64,000 nucleotides of DNA. It comes from Ensifer sp. LC11. GTDB taxonomy: Bacteria > Pseudomonadota > Alphaproteobacteria > Rhizobiales > Rhizobiaceae. A program made the translations under genes and the position numbers. Shown here piece by piece: positions 9,323 to 17,702 of this stretch. Location: positions 1 through 64,000 of the forward strand of contig NZ_MBSO01000022.1 of the NCBI RefSeq assembly GCF_001695835.1, in the 5' to 3' direction. Position 1 is the first letter of the stretch; each line of letters starts with the position of its first letter. Below the pieces are notes generated by a model, which was given only the letters and a program-made list of their open reading frames with translations, was not told the DNA's origin and ran no database searches.

Positions 9323-9928
9323 TTAATGGCGGCGAAATCCACGCGCGTCAATCGCCGCGGCAATCGTATCGGCATCCTTGAGCGTCAGGATGATCAGCGG
9401 GCCGATGATCGTCAACGGCCGGACCGGCAAACCGCGCGCCCGATGCGCCTCGCGGATTGCCTCGTAGCGCGCGAAAATGTCCGGGACGAAGCGCAGCACG
9501 AGCCCGAGCGCGAGGCTGACATCGGCCGCGCTGAGCCAGCCGAGCCTTTCGAGCGGGGTCAACAGGATGGTGATCTCGTCCATGAAGGCGCTGATCGTCG
9601 TCGTCGCCGTTATCGCTGCGGCCAACAGCACCAGCGCCATCAGGCGCAATGTCAGCGTGGCAACCTCGATGATGGGGAGCAGGAAAAGGTTGACGGCTGC
9701 CAGAAAGAAAATGGTCAGGAAGACGAAGCCAACGCGCTTCAGCGCTTCCTTCGGGGGAAGTCCAACGGAGAGATAGAGGCCGGCGGCGATGACGAAGGCG
9801 ATCGCCTGAAGAGGCAGCGAAGCGCTGAGGAAAAGAACGATGCTCGACGCGACCAGCGCGATCAGCTTCACCCTGACCGGCAGACGGTGCAGTAGGCTGT
9901 TGCCCTCTATATGCAGGCTCGTCAGCAT
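9323..9928 (-). CDS. bioN: ECF transporter transmembrane protein BioN
   Basis: 201-residue T-component of the biotin energy-coupling-factor transporter, linking the BioM ATPase to BioY in the membrane. Several hydrophobic helices are visible (LIALVASSIVLFL, AIAFVIAAGLYLS, VFLTIFFLAAVNLFLLP). The coupling motif is present twice in family style: YEAIREAHRARGL, then DAIDARGFRRH at the C-terminus. Its start overlaps the end of bioM by seven bases, which implies translational coupling. Confidence 0.95.
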   Translation of the reverse strand: MLTSLHIEGNSLLHRLPVRVKLIALVASSIVLFLSASLPLQAIAFVIAAGLYLSVGLPPKEALKRVGFVFLTIFFLAAVNLFLLPIIEVATLTLRLMALVLLAAAITATTTISAFMDEITILLTPLERLGWLSAADVSLALGLVLRFVPDIFARYEAIREAHRARGLPVRPLTIIGPLIILTLKDADTIAAAIDARGFRRH

Positions 9929-10602
9929 CCGGCGATCTCATGGTATCGACGAATGGTCTCTTGCGGCTTGCCATCGGCGGCAAGCCGGCCTTCGTGGAAA
10001 AGCAGCAGCCGGTCGACGTTTTCGACAAGCGCGAGATCGTGGGTGATCACGACCGTATCTTCGGGCAGGCCGTCGATTGTCTCGGCAACACGGCGCCGGT
10101 TGCGCAGGTCAAGTTGGTTTGTCGGCTCGTCGAGGATGAGGATCTTCGGATCGGTGACGACGACGCTCGCCATGGCGACGAGCTGAGTTTCGCCGCCCGA
10201 GAGCTCGTGCACCCGCCGTCGGGCCAGGTGTTCGACACCGAAGCGCGACAACGCACCTTGTGTGCGACGGTCGATTTCGTCGCGCGAAAGGCCGCGATTC
10301 TTGAGGCCGAAGGCGATATCCTCGGCGACGATGGGCATAATCAGCTGGTGCTGCGGGTTCTGGAAGATGAAACCGGCCTCTGAAAGCACGGCGCGATCAT
10401 CCTCGACCGTGTTCAGCCCGTTGACGGTCACACTGCCTGCGGAAGGTTTGACCAAGCCGTTGATCAGTCGTGCGAAGGTGGTCTTGCCGGAGCCGTTGAG
10501 GCCGATGATGCCGATACGCTTTTCGCTGAGGGTCAACGTCAGCGAATGGAGCGCCACCCGTTCGCCGAAGCGGACCGCGCAATCGGTAAAGCGGATGTCC
10601 AT
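9922..10602 (-). CDS. bioM: biotin ECF transporter ATPase BioM
   Basis: 226-residue ABC ATPase that powers BioNY-dependent biotin uptake. The Walker A motif is GLNGSGKTTFARL, the Q-loop FIFQNPQHQLIMP, the signature HELSGGETQLVAMA and Walker B KILILDEPTNQLD, with the switch His in VVITHDLALV. The ATG at 10602 gives the standard N-terminus (MDIRFTDCAVRFG); longer readings enter the intergenic region. It is the first gene of a five-gene minus-strand operon (bioM, bioN, bioY, ligase, thiolase). Confidence 0.95.
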   Translation of the reverse strand: MDIRFTDCAVRFGERVALHSLTLTLSEKRIGIIGLNGSGKTTFARLINGLVKPSAGSVTVNGLNTVEDDRAVLSEAGFIFQNPQHQLIMPIVAEDIAFGLKNRGLSRDEIDRRTQGALSRFGVEHLARRRVHELSGGETQLVAMASVVVTDPKILILDEPTNQLDLRNRRRVAETIDGLPEDTVVITHDLALVENVDRLLLFHEGRLAADGKPQETIRRYHEIAGC

Positions 10603-10735
10603 CCCGTGCCTCGCTGTCTTCGGCCCGCGCCGGTTTCGGGTTGCTCTATAGGCCAAGTGCGACAAGAAGGGCAATGCGGTGGCCGGAGCCGTGTCGGATG
10701 CGCGTGAAGATCCGCCCACTCATTCCGTCCAGAAC

Positions 10736-10766
10736 TGAATTATGGCCGCACTGGTTTGAATTATGG
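10736..10766 (+). promoter_or_regulatory. tandem direct repeats upstream of the YcaQ-like gene
   Basis: The 10-mer TGAATTATGG occurs at 10736-10745 and again at 10757-10766, a 21-base period equal to two helical turns. The pair lies 24 to 54 bases before the YcaQ-like start and could be an operator or part of the promoter. The binding protein is unknown. Confidence 0.4.
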
Positions 10767-10789
10767 GAATAAAAGCCTATTCTCCTGTC

Positions 10790-12004
10790 ATGACGATTCG
10801 CCTTTCCAACAGCGACGCCCGTCGCATCTTCCTCGCCAAGCAGGGCCTTTCCGGCGCGCCGAACCGTGCGCTCGGCAAGGAAGGGCTGCTCAAGCTGATC
10901 CATGATATCGGTTTCGTGCAGGTGGACAGCATCGCAACGGTCGAGCGCGCCCATCACCAGATCCTGTTTTCCCGCAACCAGACCTATCGTCGCGAGCATC
11001 TGACGGCACTGCTGGAGGATGACCGCGACCTGTTCGAACACTGGACGCACGACGCCTCGATCATCCCGAGCAGCTTCTTCCGTTACTGGAAGCACCGCTT
11101 CAAATGGGAGGGCGAGACGATCATCGCGCGCTGGCAAAAGTGGCGCGGCGAGGGCTTTGAAAAAGGCTGCGACGAGACCTATGCGCGCATTGCCGAAGGC
11201 GGCCCTGTCCTTGCCCGCGATCTCAAGGAAGCCGAACACGAATCCGGCGGCTGGTGGAACTGGCATCCGTCGAAAACGGCGCTCGAAGTGCTATGGCGTA
11301 CGGGAAAGCTGGCGATCGCTCGCCGCGAGAATTTCCAGAAGGTCTATGATCTGACCGAAAGAGTGATCCCTTCCCATCATCACGACGGCGACGTCAGTCA
11401 TCCGGAATTCGTCGATTGGGCGTGCCGCAGTGCGCTTGATCGACTGGGTTTCGCCACCCACGGCGAGATCGCCGCCTTCTGGGATCTGGTGTCGCCCGAG
11501 GAGGCCAAGACCTGGGTTGCCGAACACCGCGACGAACTCGTGGAGGTACAGATCGAAGCGATCGATGGCGGACGCCCGCGTCTCGCCTATGCCTTCGCCG
11601 GATTTCCGGGCACACTTGGTGATATTCCCGAGCCGCCGGGTCGGGTCCGGGTGCTCAGCCCGTTCGATCCGCTCTTGCGTGACCGCAATCGCACGGAGCG
11701 CCTGTTCGGGTTCTATTATCGCATCGAGATCTTTGTGCCGGAAGCCAAGCGCGAATATGGCTACTACGTCTTCCCGCTGATCGAAGGCGACCGGCTGATC
11801 GGCCGCATCGACATGAAGGCGGACCGCAAGCGCGGCAGTCTCGACGTCCGCAGGCTCTGGCTCGAAAAAGGTGTCCGGGCATCGGCCGGGCGGTTGGAGC
11901 GCATCGATGCAGAACTCGACCGGGTCGCCCGGTTTGCCGGCGTCGAGCGGGTGGAACACCTCGATGGATGGAACGCGTCGCTTGCAGCGCCGCGCGTCTT
12001 TTAA
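10790..12004 (+). CDS. winged-helix DNA-binding protein, YcaQ/AlkX family
   Basis: About 404 residues of the HTH_42/YcaQ family. Characterised relatives (E. coli YcaQ, Streptomyces AlkZ) are DNA glycosylases that open interstrand crosslinks. The N-terminus DARRIFLAKQGL, the early GFVQVDSIATVERAHHQIL block and HDASIIPSSFF match the family, as does RVLSPFDPLLRDRNRTERLFGF. I do not see the AlkZ QxQ or YcaQ QxD catalytic motif with confidence, so activity should not be assumed. The ATG at 10790 is preferred; an ATG at 10763 lies within the second upstream direct repeat. The last codons form a hairpin (11992-12011) overlapping the stop. Confidence 0.82.
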   Translation: MTIRLSNSDARRIFLAKQGLSGAPNRALGKEGLLKLIHDIGFVQVDSIATVERAHHQILFSRNQTYRREHLTALLEDDRDLFEHWTHDASIIPSSFFRYWKHRFKWEGETIIARWQKWRGEGFEKGCDETYARIAEGGPVLARDLKEAEHESGGWWNWHPSKTALEVLWRTGKLAIARRENFQKVYDLTERVIPSHHHDGDVSHPEFVDWACRSALDRLGFATHGEIAAFWDLVSPEEAKTWVAEHRDELVEVQIEAIDGGRPRLAYAFAGFPGTLGDIPEPPGRVRVLSPFDPLLRDRNRTERLFGFYYRIEIFVPEAKREYGYYVFPLIEGDRLIGRIDMKADRKRGSLDVRRLWLEKGVRASAGRLERIDAELDRVARFAGVERVEHLDGWNASLAAPRVF

Positions 12005-12019
12005 GACGCGCTAAGGTCG

Positions 12020-12085
12020 CTGTACCACTTTGAACTGCTGCATAACTCCACGGATTAGTCGCGATCCATGGAATTATGCAGCAAG
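12020..12085 (+). repeat. palindromic intergenic element, copy 1
   Basis: CTGCATAA (12038-12045) pairs with TTATGCAG (12074-12081). The left flank CACTTTGAACTGCTGCAT (12026-12043) is identical at 17 of 18 positions to the complement of 48655-48672, so this is one member of a dispersed family, here between the YcaQ-like gene and tldD. Confidence 0.75.
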
Positions 12086-12162
12086 TGATATTTTCCTTGG
12101 CTTGAACCCGCGGCCTTCCTAAATGGAGGCGATAGAATTTCTCGATGCGGGAGCGAAGCACC

Positions 12163-13578
12163 ATGAACACCGATCTGATGAGCCTCTTCGATGCCGACGA
12201 GGCAACGATCCGTAAGGTTCTCTCGGAGACGCTCGCCGGCGCCGACGACGGCGAACTGTTCCTCGAACACGCCCAGGCGGAGGTGCTGTCCTTTGACAAC
12301 GGCCGGCTCAAGGGCGGCAGCTTCAACACCGACCAGGGTTTTGGCTTGCGTGCCGTCGCCGGTGAAGCCGTCGGCTATGCCCACTCCGGCGAGCTTTCCC
12401 TGTCGGCGCTCCGCCGCGCCTCCGACGCGGTGGCGCAGGTGACGCGCGGCTATGCCGGCTCCTATGCCGCCGCCCCCCAGCGCACCAACAAGAAGCTCTA
12501 CGGCGATGGCAACCCGATCGGCGAGCCGAGCTTCGAGGCGAAGGTTGCGCTGCTTCAGGAAATCGACGCCTATCTGCGCGCCAAGGATCCGAAGGTGCGT
12601 CAGGTCACGGCCACGATCGCCGCGAGCTGGCAGATGGTCGATATCCTCAGAGCTGACGGCCACCGCGTACACGATATCCGGCCGATGACGCGCATCAGCA
12701 TCTCGGTCGTCACCGGCGACGGTGACCGGCAGGAAAGCGGCTCCTTCGGCACTGGCGGGCGCCGCGGCTTCGGCGATTTCGTCACCGAGGAAAACTGGAA
12801 GACGGGCGCCGACGAAGCGTTGCGCCAGGCGCTCGTCAATCTCGAAGCTATCGATGCGCCGGCCGGCACCATGGACGTGGTGCTCGCCTCCGGCTGGCCG
12901 GGCGTCATGCTGCACGAGGCGGTCGGGCACGGCCTTGAAGGCGATTTCAACCGTAAGAAGACGTCAGCCTTTGCCGGCCTGATGGGCGAACAGGTCGCCG
13001 CCAAGGGTGTGACTGTCGTCGACGACGGCACCATCGAAGCGCGCCGCGGCTCGATCTCGATCGACGACGAAGGCACACCGTCCGGCTACAACGTGCTGAT
13101 CGAAGACGGCAAGCTGGTCGGCTACATGCAGGACCGGCAGAACGCGCGGCTGATGGGCATGCAGCCCACTGGCAACGGTCGCCGTCAGGGCTACGCCCAT
13201 GTGCCGATGCCGCGCATGACCAACACCTACATGCTGTCCGGCGACAAGACGCCGGACGAAATCATCGCTTCGGTGAAAAAGGGCATCTACGCCGTCTCCT
13301 TCGGCGGTGGCCAGGTGGATATCACCTCGGGCAAGTTCGTCTTCGGCTGCACCGAGGCCTACCTGATCGAAAACGGCAAGATCGGCGCACCGGTCAAGGG
13401 CGCCATGCTGATCGGCAACGGTCCGGATGCGATGAAGCGCGTGACGATGGTCGGCAACGACACCAAGCTCGACACCGGCATCGGCAATTGCGGCAAGGCC
13501 GGCCAATGGGTGCCTGTCGGCGTCGGTCAGCCGCACCTGCGCATGGACCAGATCACGGTCGGCGGTACGCAGGCGTAA
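12163..13578 (+). CDS. tldD: metalloprotease TldD
   Basis: 471-residue TldD subunit of the TldD/TldE (PmbA) heterodimeric zinc protease, which degrades unfolded small peptides and in other bacteria matures microcin B17 and cleaves CcdA. The catalytic HExxxH motif is HEAVGHGLEGDF in mid-protein, followed by the conserved C-terminal cysteine region SGKFVFGCTEAYLIENG. Start ATG 12163 (MNTDLMSLF) is favoured over an upstream ATG at 12145. The partner pmbA/tldE is not in this window. Confidence 0.95.
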   Translation: MNTDLMSLFDADEATIRKVLSETLAGADDGELFLEHAQAEVLSFDNGRLKGGSFNTDQGFGLRAVAGEAVGYAHSGELSLSALRRASDAVAQVTRGYAGSYAAAPQRTNKKLYGDGNPIGEPSFEAKVALLQEIDAYLRAKDPKVRQVTATIAASWQMVDILRADGHRVHDIRPMTRISISVVTGDGDRQESGSFGTGGRRGFGDFVTEENWKTGADEALRQALVNLEAIDAPAGTMDVVLASGWPGVMLHEAVGHGLEGDFNRKKTSAFAGLMGEQVAAKGVTVVDDGTIEARRGSISIDDEGTPSGYNVLIEDGKLVGYMQDRQNARLMGMQPTGNGRRQGYAHVPMPRMTNTYMLSGDKTPDEIIASVKKGIYAVSFGGGQVDITSGKFVFGCTEAYLIENGKIGAPVKGAMLIGNGPDAMKRVTMVGNDTKLDTGIGNCGKAGQWVPVGVGQPHLRMDQITVGGTQA

Positions 13579-13714
13579 GGTCGGTCTCTGTCTCCGTTCG
13601 CCCCGGTGGGAAACAGGCAAGCCGCATCGCAATCGGCGGCAGGCTCCGCCTGATTGACAACCGTAGCTGCGAGAGCCCGCTTGAGAAGCTGCAAGCCGAC
13701 GGCGAGTTTGAGGC

Positions 13715-14986
13715 TCAGCCGCGCGATGGCAGCATCATGCAATCATAGGAACGCTGCTTGAGAGCGTCGCAGGCCGCCGCCGCCGCGTCGCGGCTCGAAA
13801 AGCCGACGAAACGCGCGCGGTAGATCGCCTTGGCGCCCTTGCCAACGGCTTCGGTGTAAGGGGTGGCGTCTGCGAGCGGCGCGCCGGCTTCCGAGCGCGC
13901 CTGGGCGAGCAGCATGCGGGCTGCCTCGGCAGATGGTGCGGCTGAAATCTGGATCTGCCAGCTGCCAGCCGCTGTCGCTGCGGTCGTTTCGATCTCAACC
14001 ATCTCGGTGGGGCGCTCCGCGGGGACCGCGGTCGTGGAGGTCGCGGAGATCAGGGCGGCGACGGAATCCTGCTTTGCCCGCTGCGGCGCGGCATAGGGCA
14101 TCGGCACTTCGGATGTCGCGACCGCTGCCATCTCGACCGGCGCTTCGACCGTTCTTCCGCCGCGCGTGGATGCCACGAGCTGCCGCCCGCCCTTTGCCGC
14201 CTTGCCGACATGGCGATCGAGAAGTGCCGCCATCTTGGCATCGCGGCTGCGCGCCGTCTTTCCACCAAGCACGACGCCGACCACGCGGCGATTGCCGTCC
14301 TTGACGGCGCTGACGAGATTGAAGCCGGAGGCATTGGTATAGCCGGTCTTGATGCCGTCCATGCCCTCGTAGCGGTACATCAGATTGTTATGCCCGCGAA
14401 CCTTCCGGCCGCGGAAGTTGAAGCTCTCTGTCGCAAACAGCCGATATTCTCTCGGAAAGTCGCGCATCAGCGCGACCGCCAACGTCGACATCTCGCGAGC
14501 CGTCGTCACCTGCTTGCTCGCCGGCAGGCCGGACGAGTTGATGAAGACGGTCTTGTTCATTCCCAGTTGCCGCGCCTTGGCGGTCATCATCCTGGCGAAA
14601 TTAGCCTCCGAACCGCCAAGCTTCTCCGCCATGGCGGCGGCCGCATCGTTGCCCGAACGCACGATCATGCCGAGCACGGCCTCGCGGGCCGTGATCGTCA
14701 TGCCGGCCTTGAGGCCGAGGCGCATCGGCGGCTTGGCCGCCGCTGCCTTCGACACCTTGACCTTGCTGTCCCAGGAAAGTTCTCCGCGCTTGAGCGCCTC
14801 GAAGGCCATGTAGACCGTCATCATCTTGGTGAGCGATGCAGGATGGTTGAGCACGTCAGGGTTTTCGGCCGAAAGAACCTTGCCGCTGCGCGCGTCCAGC
14901 ACCAGCGAGGCGGTGCCGGCCATGGTCGTTGCAGTCCCAAGAGCGAGAGCGAAGGTCGCCAGCAGGAGGCAGCGCAGAGTTTTCAT
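13715..14986 (-). CDS. D-alanyl-D-alanine carboxypeptidase with SPOR domain
   Basis: 423-residue exported penicillin-binding protein of the S11 family that trims the terminal D-Ala from peptidoglycan stem peptides. An N-terminal signal peptide ends near ATTMAG. The catalytic SxxK is SLTK in HPASLTKMM, SGN lies in IVRSGNDAAAAM, and KTG in DGIKTGYTNA. After an alanine-rich linker, the last 80 residues (from GSWQIQISAAPS) form a SPOR domain, which binds denuded glycan strands at division sites. The ATG at 14986 sits directly before the signal peptide. It diverges from the polysaccharide deacetylase. Confidence 0.93.
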   Translation of the reverse strand: MKTLRCLLLATFALALGTATTMAGTASLVLDARSGKVLSAENPDVLNHPASLTKMMTVYMAFEALKRGELSWDSKVKVSKAAAAKPPMRLGLKAGMTITAREAVLGMIVRSGNDAAAAMAEKLGGSEANFARMMTAKARQLGMNKTVFINSSGLPASKQVTTAREMSTLAVALMRDFPREYRLFATESFNFRGRKVRGHNNLMYRYEGMDGIKTGYTNASGFNLVSAVKDGNRRVVGVVLGGKTARSRDAKMAALLDRHVGKAAKGGRQLVASTRGGRTVEAPVEMAAVATSEVPMPYAAPQRAKQDSVAALISATSTTAVPAERPTEMVEIETTAATAAGSWQIQISAAPSAEAARMLLAQARSEAGAPLADATPYTEAVGKGAKAIYRARFVGFSSRDAAAAACDALKQRSYDCMMLPSRG

Positions 14987-15141
14987 GTCGATCCCCGTCG
15001 AAAGCGCCGTCGGCCAGGCGCGAAACCGTTTCGTTTTGTGACAAGATCCGTGTCTTTGTTGCAACTTTAGGGCGGAATGTGGCGACCCCGTCCTGTTTTG
15101 AGGCGTGTGGTAAATGGCCGATGAATGCGGCTCCGTTCAAC

Positions 15142-15169
15142 AAGGTTTAACGCCCCCGCCGTTAACCTT
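15142..15169 (+). promoter_or_regulatory. inverted repeat upstream of the polysaccharide deacetylase
   Basis: AAGGTTTAACG (15142-15152) and CGTTAACCTT (15160-15169) are inverted copies differing by one extra T. The centre lies about 40 bases before the deacetylase start, a plausible operator position. The TTAACC core resembles CtrA half-sites, but the spacing is not that of the classic TTAA-N7-TTAA box. Confidence 0.4.
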
Positions 15170-15196
15170 CCACGTCTCAACGCCGCGCGGGGGAAC

Positions 15197-16246
15197 ATGA
15201 GGTCGAACATCAAGAGCACGATCAGGACCGCCGTTCGCCGTGCTGCGATCGCGGCTGGGCTGGAAATCGCCAACGGACTAAACCGCGTCGGGTTGATGGC
15301 CGGGGCGCGAGGGCAGGGGGCGATCTTCACGTTGCACCATGTTCGGCCCAAATTCGCCCGACCCTTCGATCCCAACGCACATCTGGAGATCACGCCGGAT
15401 TTTCTCGACGCGGTACTGACGGCGCTGAAACGCGATGGCTACCGTTTCGTGGCGCTGGAAGAATTGCCGGATGCGCTCGCCGCAGGGGAGGGGCCGCTTG
15501 CCTGCTTCACCCTCGATGACGGCTACCGGAACAATCTTGAGCACGCGCTGCCGGTCTTCGAACGTCACGCCGCGCCGTTCACGGTTTTCGTCGCCGGCGG
15601 TTTCGTCGATCGCACACATACGCTCTGGTGGGAAACGCTCGCCGAACTTCTCGCTGAAGGCGATGAACTGCGCTTCGATTTCGGCGTGGGCGCCGAGACG
15701 CTGCGCGCGCGCACGACCAGCGAAAAACAACTGGCATTCAACCGGGTGGCCGCCGTCATTCACAGCCGAGACGAGGCTGAGGCCATCGCTGTGCTGAACG
15801 CCGCGGCGCTGGAGTGCGGTATCGATCCTCTGGCGATTACCGAGCAACTGACATTGGACGAGGCAGGGCTTCGGCGATTGGCCGGAAGCCCGCTCGCAAG
15901 CCTTGGCGCCCACACGATCAGCCATCGGTCGGTAGCGCGTCTCGGCGCGGGTGAGGCGAGGCGCGAAATCGAGGATTCCGCGCGACGGGTAGAGGCAATC
16001 ACCGGCCGGCGACCTTCGACCTTCGCCTATCCCTATGGCGACGCGCCGGCCGTGTCGCCGCGTGATCACGATATCGTCGCCGACCTTGGTTTCACCCTGG
16101 CGGTAACAACCCGACCCGGCACGCTCGGCGCGCAGGCATCAGGGTTTCACGCGCTGCCGCGAATATCGTTGAACGGCCATTTCCAGCGCGCGCGCTACGC
16201 ATCGGCGCTGGCTTCCGGTATTCCTTTCCGCCTGGCGCGCGGCTGA
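15197..16246 (+). CDS. polysaccharide deacetylase family protein
   Basis: 349-residue NodB-homology (carbohydrate esterase 4) protein. The metal-binding aspartate pair appears in CFTLDDGYRNN and the histidine motif in LGAHTISHRSVARL; RPSTFAYPYGD is the usual late active-site motif. The substrate could be exopolysaccharide, peptidoglycan or another N-acetylated glycan. A GGGGGA-like ribosome site precedes the ATG at 15197; longer readings enter the promoter region. No obvious signal peptide is seen, although the N-terminal IRTAVRRAAIAAGLEIANGL is amphipathic. Confidence 0.88.
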   Translation: MRSNIKSTIRTAVRRAAIAAGLEIANGLNRVGLMAGARGQGAIFTLHHVRPKFARPFDPNAHLEITPDFLDAVLTALKRDGYRFVALEELPDALAAGEGPLACFTLDDGYRNNLEHALPVFERHAAPFTVFVAGGFVDRTHTLWWETLAELLAEGDELRFDFGVGAETLRARTTSEKQLAFNRVAAVIHSRDEAEAIAVLNAAALECGIDPLAITEQLTLDEAGLRRLAGSPLASLGAHTISHRSVARLGAGEARREIEDSARRVEAITGRRPSTFAYPYGDAPAVSPRDHDIVADLGFTLAVTTRPGTLGAQASGFHALPRISLNGHFQRARYASALASGIPFRLARG

Positions 16247-16256
16247 GGCGTTCGCG

Positions 16257-16877
16257 TCAGGGATACATGCGCACCTTTTCCCAGCCGCCTTCGGGCGTCG
16301 GCCGACGGAACTCCATCCGGTCATGCAGCCGGAAGGGGCGGTCGTGCCAGAACTCGATCGACGTCGGACGGATGCGGAAGCCGGACCAGTAGCTCGGCCG
16401 CGGGATTTCGCCGAGCGCGTGACGGGCGGTGTATTCGGCGACTGCTTTTTCCAGTGCGAAGCGGCCCTCGAGCGGACGCGACTGCTTCGACGCCCAGGCA
16501 CCGATGCGGCTGCCGCGCGGCCGGCTCTTGAAATACTCATCGGCCTCTTCGTCGGTGACGATCTCGACCGGGCCGCGCACACGCACCTGGCGCCTCAGTG
16601 ACTTCCAGTGGAAACACATCGCCGCCTTGCGGGCGCCAAGGATCTCCTGGCCCTTCTGGCTTTCGAAATTCGTGTAGAAAACGAAGCCGCGCTCGTCGAA
16701 GCCCTTGAGCAAAACCATGCGGACATTCGGCAGTCCGTCGCTGTCGACCGTGGCAAGCGCAACGGCGTTCGGGTCGTTGATCTCGCTGCCTTCCGCGTCC
16801 TTCAGCCATGTGCCAAACAGGGAAAAGGGCTCATTTGATTCGGTGAAGTCACCGCTTGTTAACTCATTCGCCGCCAT
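16257..16877 (-). CDS. pdxH: pyridoxamine 5'-phosphate oxidase
   Basis: 206-residue FMN enzyme that oxidises pyridoxamine or pyridoxine 5'-phosphate to pyridoxal 5'-phosphate, the last step of vitamin B6 synthesis and salvage. Family motifs include [44 protein letters not shown] and the C-terminal [11 protein letters not shown] with WEKVRMYP at the very end. ATG 16877 gives the expected N-terminus. It converges with the polysaccharide deacetylase (10-base gap) and diverges from the lipoprotein gene. Confidence 0.97.
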   Translation of the reverse strand: MAANELTSGDFTESNEPFSLFGTWLKDAEGSEINDPNAVALATVDSDGLPNVRMVLLKGFDERGFVFYTNFESQKGQEILGARKAAMCFHWKSLRRQVRVRGPVEIVTDEEADEYFKSRPRGSRIGAWASKQSRPLEGRFALEKAVAEYTARHALGEIPRPSYWSGFRIRPTSIEFWHDRPFRLHDRMEFRRPTPEGGWEKVRMYP

Positions 16878-17017
16878 ATTGCCTTCCAATGCCGTGATGT
16901 CTGGCGCGGAAATGCTTCGGGATGAGCCCGACCGGTATTTCCGCATCGAAAATGTCGGAGCCTGTATGTTGATCTTGTCGAGCAACGTGCAGCTCCAGCG
17001 AGTCTGACAGGATTGCC

Positions 17018-17470
17018 GTGCAAGACATAGCAAAGTGGATCGACGCCAAGAAGGGGTATTCCTTCGCCCTGCTGCGTGGCGCGGCAATTTGCCTGCCGGT
17101 CCTGGTTCTTCCCGGCTGCATGGGCGCGGGTCTCGACCTCTTCGGCAATGGTGTCGACCGCACGGTTTCGACGGGCACGGTTCCCGTCGCCAAGACGTCC
17201 GATGGCCTCTCGGACGCAGTCATGGTTCGTGACGCCGTGACATCGGCCGATCTCGCTACCGGCTCCATCAATCCCATTCCCTGGGCGAATGCTTCCTCGG
17301 GCAGTGCCGGCGTCATCAGCACCATTCAGGAAGACCGCGCCAGCGGCATGCTCTGCCGTCGTTTCACGACGACGCGTCATTCCTATGAAGGTATCGCCAA
17401 GTTCGACGGCAGTACTTGCCAGGGTGGCGATGGCGCCTGGTATTTGACGAGCTTCGGCCCGCGGGCCTGA
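17018..17470 (+). CDS. small lipoprotein, RT0821/Lpp0805-like surface protein
   Basis: 150 residues starting with GTG at 17018. A hydrophobic segment ends in the lipobox-like LVLPGC, predicting a lipid-anchored envelope protein. The C-terminal half contains a pair of cysteines (MLCRRF and STCQGG) flanking a short beta-rich stretch ending WYLTSFGP. The overall layout resembles the RT0821/Lpp0805 surface-antigen family of alphaproteobacteria; its function is not known. It sits between divergent pdxH and the DnaJ-like gene. Confidence 0.72.
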   Translation: MQDIAKWIDAKKGYSFALLRGAAICLPVLVLPGCMGAGLDLFGNGVDRTVSTGTVPVAKTSDGLSDAVMVRDAVTSADLATGSINPIPWANASSGSAGVISTIQEDRASGMLCRRFTTTRHSYEGIAKFDGSTCQGGDGAWYLTSFGPRA

Positions 17471-17702
17471 ACGAGAGTGCGAGCACTCGCGTAGAAATCG
17501 GCGATTAACCACAATTCCCTAAAAGTGCGAACGATTGCCGGTAGCGCTCCATCGGCGATCGCCGGCGTGGCTCCAGCTAACCACTATTTAGCAAGTTCCC
17601 GCAATCATCGGCGCCAATGGACGGGCGACAACGGCGCCTGAGTTTTGGGGCATAAGGCGGGCATCAGGGAGAAGCCGCCGATCAGAGAAGATGGTAGAAA
17701 CC

